The notes under the pieces were generated by a model that was not told the origin of the DNA, made no database searches, and saw only the letters and a list, made by a program, of their open reading frames with translations. From assembly GCF_001640805.2 (NCBI RefSeq), contig NC_066842.1:25981074-26045073 (forward strand): a DNA stretch of 64,000 nucleotides, written 5' to 3'. Positions within the stretch are counted from its first letter, which is position 1. Every line of letters begins with the position of its first letter. Shown in pieces: positions 45,603 to 57,834 of the stretch. The position numbers and the translations under genes are program-made. This stretch comes from Lates calcarifer. Lineage: Eukaryota > Chordata > Actinopteri > Centropomidae.

Positions 45603-46254
45603 GAAGCAGCAGCTGGAGCACAACTGTGACTTAGATAACTCAGACAACTCAGCCAAGGAGTGCAGTCATGGCAACAGAAAATGATGAAAGCTCAGTGGAC
45701 TTTATGAAAATTATATGAAATGCAGAGGTGAGCTTCCAGGAGATGCTATTCAGTAGGAGGAGAGATGTTTACCGACAATGAGCTTATTGAAGAATATGGT
45801 GTTGGAAAAAATCTTATTTGTCAAATTATGTGACAGACCTTTCACATCCTGTAAATGCTTTCTCCACAAAGCCACAGTCCTTACACCCATGGTGGTTTAG
45901 ACATGTCACAACCAGTAACTTCAGCTGTCATAAATCAAACTTTGATTGCTCATAAAACTCTTCAGATATTATCCACTCAGCATGAAGTTATGAGAGGGTG
46001 CAAGAAAAAAACAAGTTTGAGTTTATTTATCAAAAAAAGTAGAAATAACTCATTCAGTGATTTGTTTGAAATGAATAATAGAGTGCATTTCCCACAGGTG
46101 TTTTCTCACTGAGTGTATAACTGAATGTGTTGAAGCAGCAGCTGAAGCACAGCTGGGACTTGGTTAAATCAGGCAGCTGAGCCACAGAGCACAGTCATGG
46201 CATCAGAAAATTATTAAATCTCAGTGGACTTTATGAATTTAACTTGAAGTGCAG
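45603..46254 (+). repeat. Dispersed direct duplication, two ~123-bp copies
   Basis: Copy 1 at 45603-45725 and copy 2 at 46132-46254 share GAAGCAGCAGCTG, GCACAGTCATGGCA-type and TCAGTGGACTTTATGAA blocks in the same order with scattered substitutions. About 400 bases of unrelated sequence separate them. No other copy was seen in the window, and neither copy has a recognisable reading frame. Confidence 0.8.
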
Positions 46255-47271
46255 CAAGAAACAGAAGCTGTTGATGCTGATCATTGGGCGACAAGCTTCA
46301 TCTAAGGATAGACACTTACTTATGGGTGACTCAACTGTCTGTCTTCAGAAAGAGGTGTTCACCCATAAGTTAACTCCTCCTGCTGATTTATGGGTGAGTA
46401 AATAGGGGGTGGGTTGAATTAAAGAGTGTAGAGAAGATATGTGATACAGTATAAACTGATAAGAAATAAAACAAGGTGATTCAGTCCAATTTATTCCTTA
46501 CAATCTTTATTGTCCTTTTATTAAAATAAATTTTCTTGCATTTGTAAATGTACTACTATTTAATACTGTATTTCAAAAAGCAAAGTGATGTCCATCCATC
46601 CTTTTTCTATATCACTTATTCTCAGTGGTGGGCTGCTGGCCCAAACAGTGTCAAAATCACTGAATTATATTTTTATATGTTTTTTTCCCCCATTAGTACT
46701 ATACGTGTTCCCAATAGTCTGTTTTCTTCATCTCACAGCTTTTCTCTTGGTTGCACTGCTTGCTTCCATCACAGTCTGTTTATGTTGGAGCTTCTATCCA
46801 ATCAGATTTCAGCCCTGTGTTGTAAAGTTAACAGAAATCTGCCTTGGGGCCTTCAAAGTCAACAGCGCAGGCCCCAGATTGTTTAAAATAAATGGCAATG
46901 AAACCGTTGCCTCGTGGATCCTTTAAACATTCAAATTTCAAGTTAGCGAGGCCTGGGCCATCTAGCAGGCCTTCGCTAATGCAACATTTTCATGTCATTT
47001 GATTGGATGGTCAGAGAGCGTACTGGTAAGGGCTAGCAAGCCGCATCTATAGCTACTAGTGCAAGCTAAAACACATTAGTATAGATTTAATAGCTGTTTT
47101 TTTCTATTCACAATGGCTGAAGGAGGATCAAGATCAAGAGTTCAATGACTCTGTTGTAGAGGTTATCTGTGCTTCTCAGTTCCAACAATAAGTCCTTTTC
47201 TATCTATGGAGGCTAACGTTAAATGTTGAGTCTGCCCAGTCTCAGTTTTAATTCGCTTTAGGGCTGAGAAT
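46255..47271. other. Unassigned
   Basis: AT-rich with overlapping frames of about 110 codons at 46548-46926 that are hydrophobic but unlike any family I know. Short inverted text around TTATGGGTGA (about 46319 and 46390) was noticed but not classed. Confidence 0.45.
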
Positions 47272-47565
47272 GTCTGCTGAGAGGTGGGGCACACCCTGGA
47301 CAGATCACCAGTTAATCACAGGGCTGACATATAGAGACAAACAACCATTCACACTAACATTTACACCTACAGACAATTTAGAGTCACCAGTTAACCTGCA
47401 TGTTTTTGACCCATTGGCCAAATGGTTAGGACGCATAGCATGGGTGCATGCCCTGAGCAGCTGGTCCTGGGTCAGACCTTTCGCTGTGTCCCTCCCCTGC
47501 TCTTTCCCCTCATTTCCTGTCTCTCTCCACTCTCACTATCCAATAAAGGCTGAAAATGTCCCCAG

Positions 47566-47612
<47 letters not shown>

Positions 47613-47690
47613 CCTGCATGTCTTTGGACTTTGGGAGGAAGCTGGAGAACCTGAAAACAGCCCATGCAGGAACATAGAGAATACAATAAT
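47272..47690 (-). mobile_element. tRNA-type SINE copy split by a second SINE
   Basis: Parts 47272-47408 and 47611-47690 are adjacent segments of the SINE family at 22877-23172: CACCCTGGACAGATCACCAG, then GACAAACAACCATTCACACT, then the split at AACCTGCATGT, then CTTTGGACTTTGGGAGGAAG. The head (right end) is truncated. Confidence 0.85.
47409..47610 (+). mobile_element. tRNA-derived SINE inserted in another SINE
   Basis: About 200 bp with a box-A-like TGGCCAAATGG (47415-47425) and a box-B-like GGGTCAGACC (47469-47478), spaced as in a polymerase III promoter. The body has TTCCTGTCTCTCTCCACTC and CCAATAAAGGCTGAAAATG, and the tail is about 14 TAA units (47568-47609). Target duplication: AACCTGCATGTTTTTG (47393-47408) and AACCTGCATGTCTTTG (47611-47626), 15 of 16 identical. 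Confidence 0.9.
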
Positions 47691-49967
47691 CCCCACATAC
47701 AGGTGCTATTCTAACATAGCAACTAAAGAATAGCAGAAGTCAAAGTGAGACATTATGTTGGCAGTAAGAGCAGATGTTACCTCAGAGTGTGTTCAGAAAC
47801 CCAGCTGTTGTCATTGTAGTGTTTTGATCTGCTGATTCTCTGCCAGTCTCGCTCCTCTCCTCTGACCTACAACACTGAATGGTGTGTATGTTTGCAGTGG
47901 TTCATTCTTTGTTTTTCTCATTTTATGTTTTATGTTGTTTGTTAGCCAACATAAAACATGTTGGCTAACAAACACTGATGTGATGCACATGTCACCTACA
48001 GCTAGTGTGTCTTTGCTTCCCTCAGAACCTTTGTTCATCCCCTGTTGCTTGGGAACATCTCAGTGACAACACATCAGTCCTGTAGAAATAAAAACAGGGG
48101 TTTGGTGTGTATGGTGCATAGAAATCAGATTTTTTTAATGAGAAAAAATGCACATTAATAGTTTTCTTTAAGTGAGCAGCAGGAAAGCTGTCTAACTGCA
48201 GTGCTACATATTAATAGCATCAATATTTACCTCTGCTCCTCTCTGGCTTGATCCTCTAAGCCCTGTCTGTGAGCCAGTGATAGCACAGGGAGACCAGAAA
48301 TCAGGGACACTTCTCACAAACATTTTTTTCTCCTTCTTCTGCCACTGCTGCTCTCGTGATGTTAAGATTGCCGCTCTCCTGATGTTAAGATTGGGTGGTT
48401 CTCATCTGCTCAGTAGTTGTCTGACTGGTTGCTTGGTAATCTGCAGTAGGTGATGGCAGGGCTAGATTTGTGTTTGCTTAGAAAACCAAGACTTTTCTGA
48501 GCATAATTTCTGACACAACCATCACATTTTCTAATGGGAGAAGAGAAAAGAGTAGAGAAATGCTTTATCTTTTTCTTGGATTTGATCCTGAGGGATATTT
48601 AAAGACTGTGATCTGTTGCCCCACCTTAACAGCACCCAGCCCAATGCCTGCTGAGAATTTAAACAGATTTATGACTTTGAGGGAAACACTGGCAATCAAT
48701 AGAGGCATTTCAGGTCTTATCTGTGGACCAAGACAGCAAAAGATCTGGGTTATTTTTGTTTCGTTGCTGACAGATGGTGTGATGGTGTAGCTGAGGTTGT
48801 ATTTGTCCAAAGCAAGCAGTGAAATTATGGTGCTCATTTTTTTGATATTTTGTCTCTTGTTTCTGCCTCAGCCACCTTTTACTGACAGTGTAAGTGCATA
48901 GAGCAGTTTATGTGGCTTCATATAACAGATTGTCACCCCCCACCCCCCACCCCCAGGCTAAGTGTATCTCTTGGATGTATAGATGACGCTTTATTGATTT
49001 TAAACATTTATATAGGTCATTGTTATTTGTTGAATACCTTTAATTTGAGTATTTTCTTTCTAACCATTATTTAACTGGGGTTTCCTGGGGTGAAACTCCC
49101 CAGGTGGCATTGTCGGGCAACACATTCCCTGTTTCCACCCTCCACTTGCCACAGTTTGTTTTTAGGTTTTACCTTTGATAAATTTCATAGTGCAGTTATA
49201 TGTGCATCATAATACAACCTTTAAGGAGAAGGCTGCTGTTATTGTTTCATTTCACCCATGTGTAGTAGTGGTGTAGCTCGTTGAAATATTTCAACAGCTA
49301 CACTGTCTGATGGACTACAATAAACTTTTTTACAGGCATTCACAAACTTGTTAAGTTGAATCCTAACCACTCTTTTTATCCCTGCTTGTAGCTCTACCAT
49401 GAGACTGATATTTTCTCCCTTGAGATTTGTGGTTCTGACAGCTGTTATATTACTGTCAGAGAAACACTGCCAAAGGAACGACTAATTGCCATCACTGTCT
49501 TGACGTTTTGACCTGACTGACTCAGGGTCCAGGGTGAGAGCAGTGGATCCATCAAAACACAGGTAATTAAGTTGTGTTCTAAAATAACTCTAAACTTTAC
49601 TTAAATCTGACCTCAGCCTAAGTTAGCTCTATTTTGTAATACAAGGACAATACTGCTCTGCTCCATATTTCATCAGCTGCTGAGGATGATGACTGTGTGG
49701 GACATGTTGATTTAGTCTCAGACTTTTCTGCATCATTACATGACACTGAATCAACCAGTCACACTTTTTTATACTGCTCAGACAACATTAAACACACAGA
49801 AACATTAAAAACTCTGCTGCAGATGTAGAACTGATGAAATCTTACATTGATAGTTGCCATTTGAAATCACTGTCTACAAATGTCTCAAAAATTACCCATC
49901 ATTACAGACTGCACATGTACCATGCTGGATTGGAGCGTTCGACAGCAGCAGTAACTAAAGGGCAAAG
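47691..49967. other. Unassigned, with one perfect hairpin
   Basis: Apart from the hairpin at 47936-47974 and a C-rich run (CCCCCCACCCCCCACCCCC, about 48937) nothing was recognised. Confidence 0.5.
47936..47974. other. Perfect 17-bp-arm hairpin, 5-base loop
   Basis: Left arm 47936-47952 and right arm 47958-47974 are exact reverse complements around AAAAC. The core of the arm reads TTTGTTAGCCAACAT. It is not in a recognisable element and no T-run terminator follows. Confidence 0.95.
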
Positions 49968-50105
49968 TGTCAATTTACATGGCTATCAACCATTCAAAGT
50001 GCTCCACACTACAGGTCACATTCACACACACACATTCATACAGCACTTGTTCTGGACATGTTAAGTGCTCTCTTTGCACACTTCATGCACCAATGACACA
50101 TTGGC
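49968..50105 (-). mobile_element. SINE fragment (family of 17608-17900)
   Basis: It shares ATGG...CCACTCAAAGTGCT-type text, CACACTACAGGTCACATTCA, CATTCATACAGCACTTGTTC and CACCAATGACACATTGG with the SINE at 17608-17900, in the same order. The tRNA-like head is missing. Confidence 0.65.
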
Positions 50106-52949
50106 TGCCACTAAGATACTTCCGGGTCATCTCACTCAGTTAGGAACATTCCTAAGCAAAAAGGACTATTAGACAGGAATCGAGGCAGGAGCACAAGGAA
50201 ACCATCAAGGGAAACCGGGCAGCGAGGCAAGAAGAAAGGCCCGAGAGAGGAGCAGATGCCTGTCACAGTAGACGTTCTGGACGAGAGGCCGAGATATTGG
50301 ATTCAGTGCCTGCTAAAGGAGCTAAATGAAGGAACATCTGAATTTTGCCTGTGTGCGTGTCATGGATGTATTATCAGAGCCGGATACCAGATCAAAAATG
50401 TTGGCCACTCAGTCCTATCAGAGTTGCTCACCTGGCGCATACACCAAAAAAGTTTCTGGGTTCTGGGTTTACTTCTGTGTTATGCGGCTCCCTGAATTTG
50501 CACAGTGTTCCCATCATGCCTCTGGGTTGTGGGGAACGAGCAAACTGCCTCCTGGGCCCAGCGCAGCTCATTCTTGAGGGCTATGCTAGCAGACTTCATG
50601 GATGTATAATAAAACTTTAACAGGACTCACCCGGCTTTAAACCATGGATGTTTTGTGCATATGACAACAGCAACCGATAGTGAAGATAATGATCCATAAA
50701 ATAAGACAGTATTAAACGCTGATATTGTTTATATCATGGTTAATTCATGTTGAGCATTAATTTAATTTGTTTTAGGCATTTTTTTATATGAGAAAGTGAT
50801 TCTGTTTACAACTACGACTTGGGAGGTCAAGTTATTACTAAGATTTTACAAATAAGTTTTTATACTAAAAGGCATATTCATATGTGCAGTGCTAGTTAAT
50901 AGTTAATTTCCTGTGTTATTACTTACACTTCTGTCTATTGTTTCACTGTTCTCCAGAGTTACATTCAAGATAAATAAATTAGATTAAATATTAAAAATTG
51001 TATTTATTTACTTTAAGACACTATTAAATAGCAAATTGTAGTCTGAGGGTGAAGCTCTTTAATTTGTGACTGTTTTCTGACAAACTGAACATGAGCCACA
51101 TGTAATAGCCAAGCTAATGAGCATGCTGTTGTAACATATATGTAAACTGTAGTTACATCAGCTTCATTATCCACTGATAGTGGGTTTAAGGGGCTGAAAT
51201 ATACTTTTTCACTTAATGTATTTAACTGTCCCAGGTTAACAGTCCTCTACTGGCAACGGAGGAGAAGATGATCAACATCCCCAGGAACTTCAAGCAGTTC
51301 CCACTTCATCACCGCGACCTGCTCCATCTGTGCTCTTCTACATGAGGACTTTACCACACTGAGACAGTTTAAGCCTTGAATAAATAAATAAATGCGGTTG
51401 TTCCGAACAGATGACAGGTTTAATGAACTTAAGTCATCAGTGGATGAGACCATAGGCTGTATATAAAAGATACTGCCAGCATACACTGATCACATCAACT
51501 ATCACATATAAGGTAAATGACTTATGAATATATAATACCCTGAAAAACACTTATGATAGGAGTTATGAAAAATCACCTACAGTGTCTTACCAGTCATCCT
51601 TATGAAGCTAATATATGAATTTAAAAAATATACATTCAAGAACAAAGGCTGATAACTGACTGATAAATGCAACGCTAAACCACAAAATCTTAATATTTTA
51701 CTGTGTGAAAATGAAGGCTTGACTTTGAGCCATTTATTCAGTTTTACCTTTTTACCTTTTACCTTTGTTATTGTAGAAGACGTAAAGCCCTTACAGATCA
51801 TCCTTCATATTTCACCTCTTTACACTCTCCTGGCGATGTGGTGGCCCATGTTTTTTATTCTCAAGTATGTGGTTCTTAATGAAACAGAAATTTAATAAGT
51901 GATCTCCCCAGAAGTGTTTCTCTCCATGTGTAACTTTTCCGCCTGAACACATCGCCCTGGATGTTTGTATACTTTTATTTTTCTGACCTGAAATGTTTAA
52001 CAACATATCTTTGGCTAAGTAACAGCGTGTATATAGGTTTACAAAACAGTCTGACGTGTTGAGGGGAAGTCATATTTCTAAATTAAAAAAAAGCGCAGGT
52101 TGTCCACAATGAGGTGAATTTAATATTTGATGAATTGAAAGAACATCTGGTAAAAGTCAAACACTGTTGCTCAGTCTCGCTGCAGGAAGTGTGTCCAACT
52201 TGACTGCAGTCATTTCCGAGCAGTCAGCGGCAGTTCATGTTTGACCATCAAATCAGGCGCAGCTAGCCGCAGTTGATCGATTGCACCTGTGTCAGTGCAG
52301 CCAGAGGATAAGTTTATTGAGATACTTTGAGAAGGCTTAAGGGGGTTAAAATGTTTTTGAACAGACATACATGTAGATTGCAAAAATTTGAGGTGTGTTC
52401 ACTATAAAAACTTTGAGAGTGGTATAAGGAGTTCATTAGTACCATGTTGATTGATAGGATTATTGATAAGATAATAAGTTAAATGGGTTAAATGTTTGGA
52501 AGAAACAGACACCCATATGTTCCTTTTTTTCATTGTGTTGTGAATTGTGGTTGAATGCCAACTTCATAAGTTGACTTATGAAGTTGGCATTTGGCACAAT
52601 TCTCAAACCAATAGGTGGCAAGTTAAGTTAAACAAGTTAAAGTTTTGCCTCTTTGTTTTATACATTCAGACCACAGCAGGATCTACGACTACACTGCCAC
52701 CCTGACACACACCAGGCCAGGGGGTCAACAAAAGCAAAAGAGAGAAAAAGGAGATGATGGCCCGACATTAGCAAACAGTTCAGAGGAACACAGGGACACA
52801 GGAAGCAGGAATGAGAATGAGGGCTTGTAATTTGTTATAATTTGTATGCAGTATGTTAAGTCAATGTCTACATTTGTGTTCAGTTAGCTAAATAAATATG
52901 CCTTCCTCATAGACCATAGAATGTGTGAATGGGTCAATGGGTAACTGTA
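50106..52949. other. Unassigned, with one large hairpin
   Basis: Around 50260-50620 three overlapping frames of about 80-90 codons exist, but the sequence contains a doubled CATGGATGTAT (about 50361 and 50599) and looks like a non-coding repeat. Nothing else was recognised except the hairpin at 52542-52602. Confidence 0.45.
52542..52602. other. Large hairpin: perfect 17-bp arms plus an outer 8-bp pair
   Basis: Arms AATGCCAACTTCATAAG (52554-52570) and its exact reverse complement (52575-52591) flank the loop TTGA. After a short mismatched bulge, GAATTGTG (52542-52549) pairs with CACAATTC (52595-52602). Not part of a recognised element; no target duplication seen. Confidence 0.95.
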
Positions 52950-53527
52950 TGAGGTATGGCTATTAAATAACGAGACTGCGCTTATGAGGTGTGAGGTTTA
53001 CAGTCACACCAAGTGTTATATATTAAAGGCTGGGTATTCATGCACAACCGCTGTAAGTTTTTTTTTTGGTGAAATTGAACAAAACAGCAGCTGAATCTTT
53101 TTGTACATTATTTGAGGAGCACTGCATGTCATGCACATGTATTTGAATGGCACAAAAGGTTTAGTGAAGGCAGAGAGAATGTCCAATGTGCCATTTCACA
53201 CTGCTCTCTCAGTAAAGCAGTTACTGGTCCAAAAACAAGTCACGGTGCTTGATCACCATCCCTGTTCACCTGATCTAGCACTATGTGACCTTTTTCCTAA
53301 GATCAAATCTGTGCTCAAAGGAACACGTTTTGAGTCTGTGTCAGAAGTTAAGAAAAGAACGACAGAGGTTTTGAGACAACTGTCCACTGCTTTGATCAGT
53401 GGAAGACCTGAATGCAGTGGTGTGTTGATGAAGGGGAGTATGTTGAAGGAGAAAGACAATGAAAAATGTCTATGTTCAATAAAATTGTATTACAGCATTA
53501 GTCTCATTATTTAATAGCCATGCCTCG
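52950..53527 (+). mobile_element. Mariner-type transposon, internally deleted (578 bp)
   Basis: Terminal repeats of 28 bp, TGAGGTATGGCTATTAAATA on the left and CGAGGCATGGCTATTAAATA on the right (reverse complement), match at 25 of 28 positions and are flanked by TA (52948-52949 and 53528-53529). The transposase start is visible as KLNKTAAESF (about 53074) and VFEWHKRFSEGRENV (about 53139-53183). The frame then jumps to HTALSVKQLLVQKQVTVLDH (about 53197) and SPDLALCDLFPKIKSVLKGT (about 53269-53328). The deletion removes most of the catalytic domain, including the first aspartate; the second one, in a HDNAPAH-type box, is lost at the junction. The third (SPDLALCD, DD34D type) remains. The element cannot move itself. 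Confidence 0.92.
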
Positions 53528-55827
53528 TATGTCTAATATTGTGAAATCTTGAGTATTTGCCTAGGTGGAAGTCCCGAGGTGACATAGTCAGGCTATATCC
53601 TTAAATCTTAGACCTAAGGTCCTGCTCCCAACAAGTGTTAGCACCTGTATACTTGCATACTAAACCATGATGGTGAATTGAGTACGAATATGTGCCTGTG
53701 ATTTAGTGCGCATATGTGTGATTAAGCCCATGGCATCGAAATCTCACTCCAGCCAGGAACCCAAAATTGTTAACCCCGCAATAATAGACTCGGAGGATTC
53801 AGGGAAGATGGCGTTACAGAACTGGCAGACTGTGCCCAAAACACACAACACGGGGACAGGATGGAACGGGAGTGATTCTTCTGGAATTAGGACAGGATGG
53901 GGTTTTTTTTTCTCATTTGATTTGGGATTGGGATGGGAATAGAATTATGTTTGTGGGAGTGGTATAGGATGGGAGTGAAAATCCTCTCCCGTGTCACCCA
54001 CTACTATCCACCTCCAGCTCTTCCTCCCAGGACGAATAAAAGGACAGTCTTACCAAAAAGCTTGTATGAACATTGGGTTCTGACATAGACATTTTTAAAG
54101 GACACTTATTAGTGGTTGTTTTGGATGGATTATAGGAAAACCCAGATGGTAGAGTGATAAGAAGAGCTAATAGGAAGATGATGGTTTACAAGTCAGCCAG
54201 AGTATTGACTGAAATTATTTGTGAACATGGTGGGTAAAACATCTCTTTCCTCCTCTCAGATCATGCAGTCTTTGATCTCAGATTTGTGAAGTCAACAGGA
54301 GAATGAAAAAATTCTGAGAAGTGAGGTGAAACCTTCCTCCTATTGGTTGTGACTCCAAAGACCTTGGCAGTGGGGGTGAGAGTGACAGGTGGATGACACA
54401 GTGAGAAATACTCCCTGATGGAGAATGCCTAATGAGGCTGACATACTGTGGAGCCACAGGTTTTATCAGGTAATTGCACTGCTGTACTGTGAGCCACACA
54501 CAACACAGGACACAGTGATGTGCTAGGCTGGCTTACAGACAACCCCCCACCCAGGGATGGAGCCATCAGTGCAGAGGTGAGGGGGGGATATGTGTAAGTG
54601 GAGATATTTGTGTTGCTCAGTGAGGTGCAGAATGGCAAAACTCTGTCATTAGACCTTCACTTAAGCATGTGAGTGCACCACCAGGAAGGATCACTGCACC
54701 ACCAAAGCACCATTAAAACTCCATAATAAACTACAATAACATTGAGCCAGTCTGTGTGAGCAGGCCCCTGGAAGCCAGGAAACACATTTGAAACAGTCGG
54801 ATTTGGGAAATAATTGTTAGTAATGTAAGTTGTGAGCACATGAGCACAGGTTTTCTGCAGTTGCCACAGGCTGTTAATGACACAGTATTCAAACCTGCCA
54901 CACACAGCAGCATGCCATATTCATAGTCATGCTCCATGTATAATGCACATGAATTATGAATGAATAATGCTACCACCTGTAATGTTGGAGAGTCATCTAT
55001 GAAAGTTGATCTTCACACTGCATGTCTTATCTATATTACAGAGCTTCCAGCTCTACATGACTCATGTGTCCTTGACTTTTATTTGTTCAGACAGTGGGTG
55101 GTGTTTACTCTGCATATTACTCATGAGCTGAGGCACTCTGCCAGGGTACTGTGTACTGTATGTATGTACATTGTACTAATAAACCAGATATAATAAAAAA
55201 TCAAAAAATAAAATACCAAACTCTCATTTTTGTTTGATATTTAAGAAATTTAGTTTAGTTTTACTGACACTAATCTTTCCTGAGTGAGCTGATGTGGGGC
55301 TCCATGTGGAGGGGAGATTGTATTCATAGATGGAGCTATGAATGCGGGTTTGATTACCCAAATACTAAATGGAAAAGATGACTCCTGGTCTTGAGAAGCT
55401 TAACAGGAGAGGGATTTTCCCATGTGACAATGATCTCAGATACACTGCAAAAATCACAGAAGAGTTTATAAAGAAGGAAAAAGTGAAAACAGTTTGATCC
55501 TTGACTTGATCCAATATAAGCAAAGCAACAAAGTAAAGCAACAAAATTCCTCCAGCAAAGAACAGCTGAAGAACAGAAGAACATCTCTGCACAGGTTATT
55601 ATTAGATTGATATCATCCATATTCAAAAATTAAGACAGACGTTCAATGTATCAAAATAAATAAAAATAAATTGAATCTCACTAATGAAGGGTGGACTGAC
55701 TTTATTTGCAGTTGCTTCTTTAATATGAACCTTTCATAATAGTTCAATTAGTCAAAAATTTCTGTTTTTCAAATGAATTGACTTAATTCTTCTTTGACTT
55801 CGGCTAAAAACAAGCAAACTGTATTAA
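53528..55827. other. Unassigned
   Basis: A G-rich stretch with repeated GGGA(T/C)AGGATGGG-like steps lies at about 53850-53990. A frame from 53730 (MASKSHSSQEPKI) might be the start of a LINE ORF1, but it is too short to call. No other signal. Confidence 0.4.
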
Positions 55828-55935
55828 AGCAGCAGCGTGTAGGATTCAGTGCCTGCTAGTGGTGAGAATGCAGATTGCAACCAACTGAATACCTGTCCCC
55901 TGAACTCTCCCTCTCTGAGTGTGTTGGACAGTGTA
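55828..55935 (+). repeat. Likely high-copy fish interspersed repeat, fragment
   Basis: AGCAGCAGCGTGTAGGATTC followed by TGCAGATTGCAACCAACTGA resembles a repeat I recognise as very common in teleosts. Class unknown and recognition is from memory. Confidence 0.45.
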
Positions 55936-56517
55936 CGGTGGCTGTTAGGTGATAAAATGGCATCAACATCTGCATTGATTAGGCTACTCTGTCAAGAAAT
56001 ATATATTTATGTTATTTACCTGGGTTATGTGACCTCATTTCAGCTCAGTGTGAGAGTCACAGCTGTGTTTATCTCTTCTCCTCCTGTTTTGTGTGTGTGC
56101 AGGTGTAGCACCTCCACACACTCGGAGCAACAGACGAGACAGACCAACAACTTGTTTCTCTCAGCACAGGAGTTTCTAAAATCATAGATCTCAAACATCT
56201 GAAAGTCAGGACAACTTTTTTAAAAAAACACACATGCTCTGTTGCCAGTGGCTCAACTGCTGAGCTGAGCTATTCCAAGACCTCTCCTGCAAGTTTTTTG
56301 ATTATTATTATTTATTATACAACCACATGAACCCACCCTGCAGGACAACCCGCCACCCCATAACAGTCACCCTCAGGGAAACACTGTATATATAAATGTT
56401 GTATTTGGTTGTTAATTACACAGGTGGCTGTTACAGGCTGTGACAGACTGTAGCATCAATGTAAACACATGCAGAAAATAGAAGCAGTACCTTAAAATTA
56501 TGCCAAAGCACAGCACT

Positions 56518-56720
56518 GGAGTAAAGTTTATTTGTATATTTTACAGATATGAAATCACAGAGTGCTTTACATGAATAAGATAACATTCTCAATTAAAAAC
56601 AAAATTTTAAAAAAGGAATAATTACAATCACAAACAAGAATTAAAAATTATACAAAAAAGAAAAGTCCATAAGAAGCAATAAATAAAAGCTGCAACTGTT
56701 TAAGAAGTGAACTAAAACTC
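56518..56720 (-). mobile_element. Possible LINE 3' UTR fragment
   Basis: AAGTTTATTTGTATATTTTA, then CAGAGTGCTTTACATGAATA, followed by A-rich text has the same layout as the 3' UTR of the L2 LINE at about 8185-8300 (TTTATTTATAGTGCAC, then AAAGTTCTACA). Similarity is modest; no tail or coding part. Confidence 0.4.
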
Positions 56721-56876
56721 TGTCGGAATAAGAGAAATTTTCAACTGCTTCATAAATACGTCACAGGAACCTAGAGGGGAAAGTCAATGACCTCAATGCA
56801 CAATGCACATGCACTGAGGTCATTTCAATTTCTCAGGGACTGATTTATTGAATACAAATACCCAGTGGTCTCTCCC

Positions 56877-56900
56877 TCTGTCTCTCTCTCCCTTTCCCTT

Positions 56901-56940
<40 letters not shown>

Positions 56941-56958
56941 TCCCTCTCTCTCTCTCTG
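56877..56958. repeat. (CT)n microsatellite
   Basis: Imperfect CT tract with CCCTTT interruptions. Confidence 0.95.
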
Positions 56959-57079
56959 AGGATGTAGCAGCTCAGTTTACAGAGTTGATTACTGTCTGGA
57001 GAGACAAGATTTTCAGCCATGACAAGAAGATGGACAGATAACAACAGATGAGTTCCTTAGAGTGGGGCCAACAACCACA

Positions 57080-57109
57080 AACACACACACGCACACACAC
57101 ACACACACA
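57080..57109. repeat. (CA)n microsatellite
   Basis: About 14 CA units with one CG interruption. Confidence 0.95.
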
Positions 57110-57834
57110 TTCAGAATTCATCTATTCCTTATCACAATCTAGCCCGTCACCCCACAGCATTTTATTTATATCTTTGTCTCTCTGTGTGTTCCTCTGCAGT
57201 GATGAACCTGTGCATTTGATGGCCTATCTCTTTTCACAAGAGTGAAACTCCTGAGAAAAACAGCAATCACTACCAAGCCAGATGAGGTCACTCAGTAAGA
57301 TGGAGAGAGATATTTGTCAAAGGAAATGAAACCAAGAAAGTTGGTGACGATGGAGCTCAGCTGGCATGTTTGTTACATCAGAGTGAAGCCTCATCTTTTA
57401 CTGGTGACCATGATGTGGTTGGATGACAGTTTATCATAACATTAAGACAAACAACCACCAACAGAAACATAACTCCCCTTCTGTTGTCGCTGGTGTCATT
57501 GAATCTGGTTTTCTGTCCGTCCAACACTTTGGTTCAGAGACTTTGGTTGAGGTTGATTCCCAGTTGTTCTGTGACCTTCAGACCTTTTATTTACTGCCAT
57601 CATCAAAACTGCTGCTTGAACAACACTTATTCTGGGTGAGATTTTCTTTGATGTTCATGACCCGCAGCTTCACCTTGATGACCCCATGTTCTTCCTTCTT
57701 CTGTTCAGGACATAAACTGTCTTGTGGTGCTACCCTCAAGACTCCCAAGAAGATAAGCCTTTTTGATTTTAATGACCTGATGTTCTTTCTTTAACCATCA
57801 CTGGAATAGCTGCAGTTCTAGAACAGAGCATTTT

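Larger units (their letters stand above)
55936..57834. other. Unassigned, with LINE-like 3' sequence and microsatellites
   Basis: Contains the LINE-like 3' segment at 56518-56720 and two simple repeats. A donor/acceptor-like pair around 56095-56105 (TGTGTGTGCAG) was seen but has no coding support. Confidence 0.45.

Noticed and set aside
46548..46926. Two overlapping ~112-codon frames
   Set aside because: Hydrophobic but unrelated to known families and mutually overlapping; likely chance.
49080..49140. Similarity of GTGAAACTCC..AGGTGGCATTGTC to 29235-29260
   Set aside because: About 25 bases only; not enough to define a repeat.
53706..53942. Frame starting MASKSHSSQE as a LINE ORF1 start
   Set aside because: Only about 40 residues before a simple G-rich stretch; no supporting coiled coil or ORF2.
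57423..57794. 123-codon open frame on the plus strand
   Set aside because: No domain, no context, composition like its non-coding surroundings.
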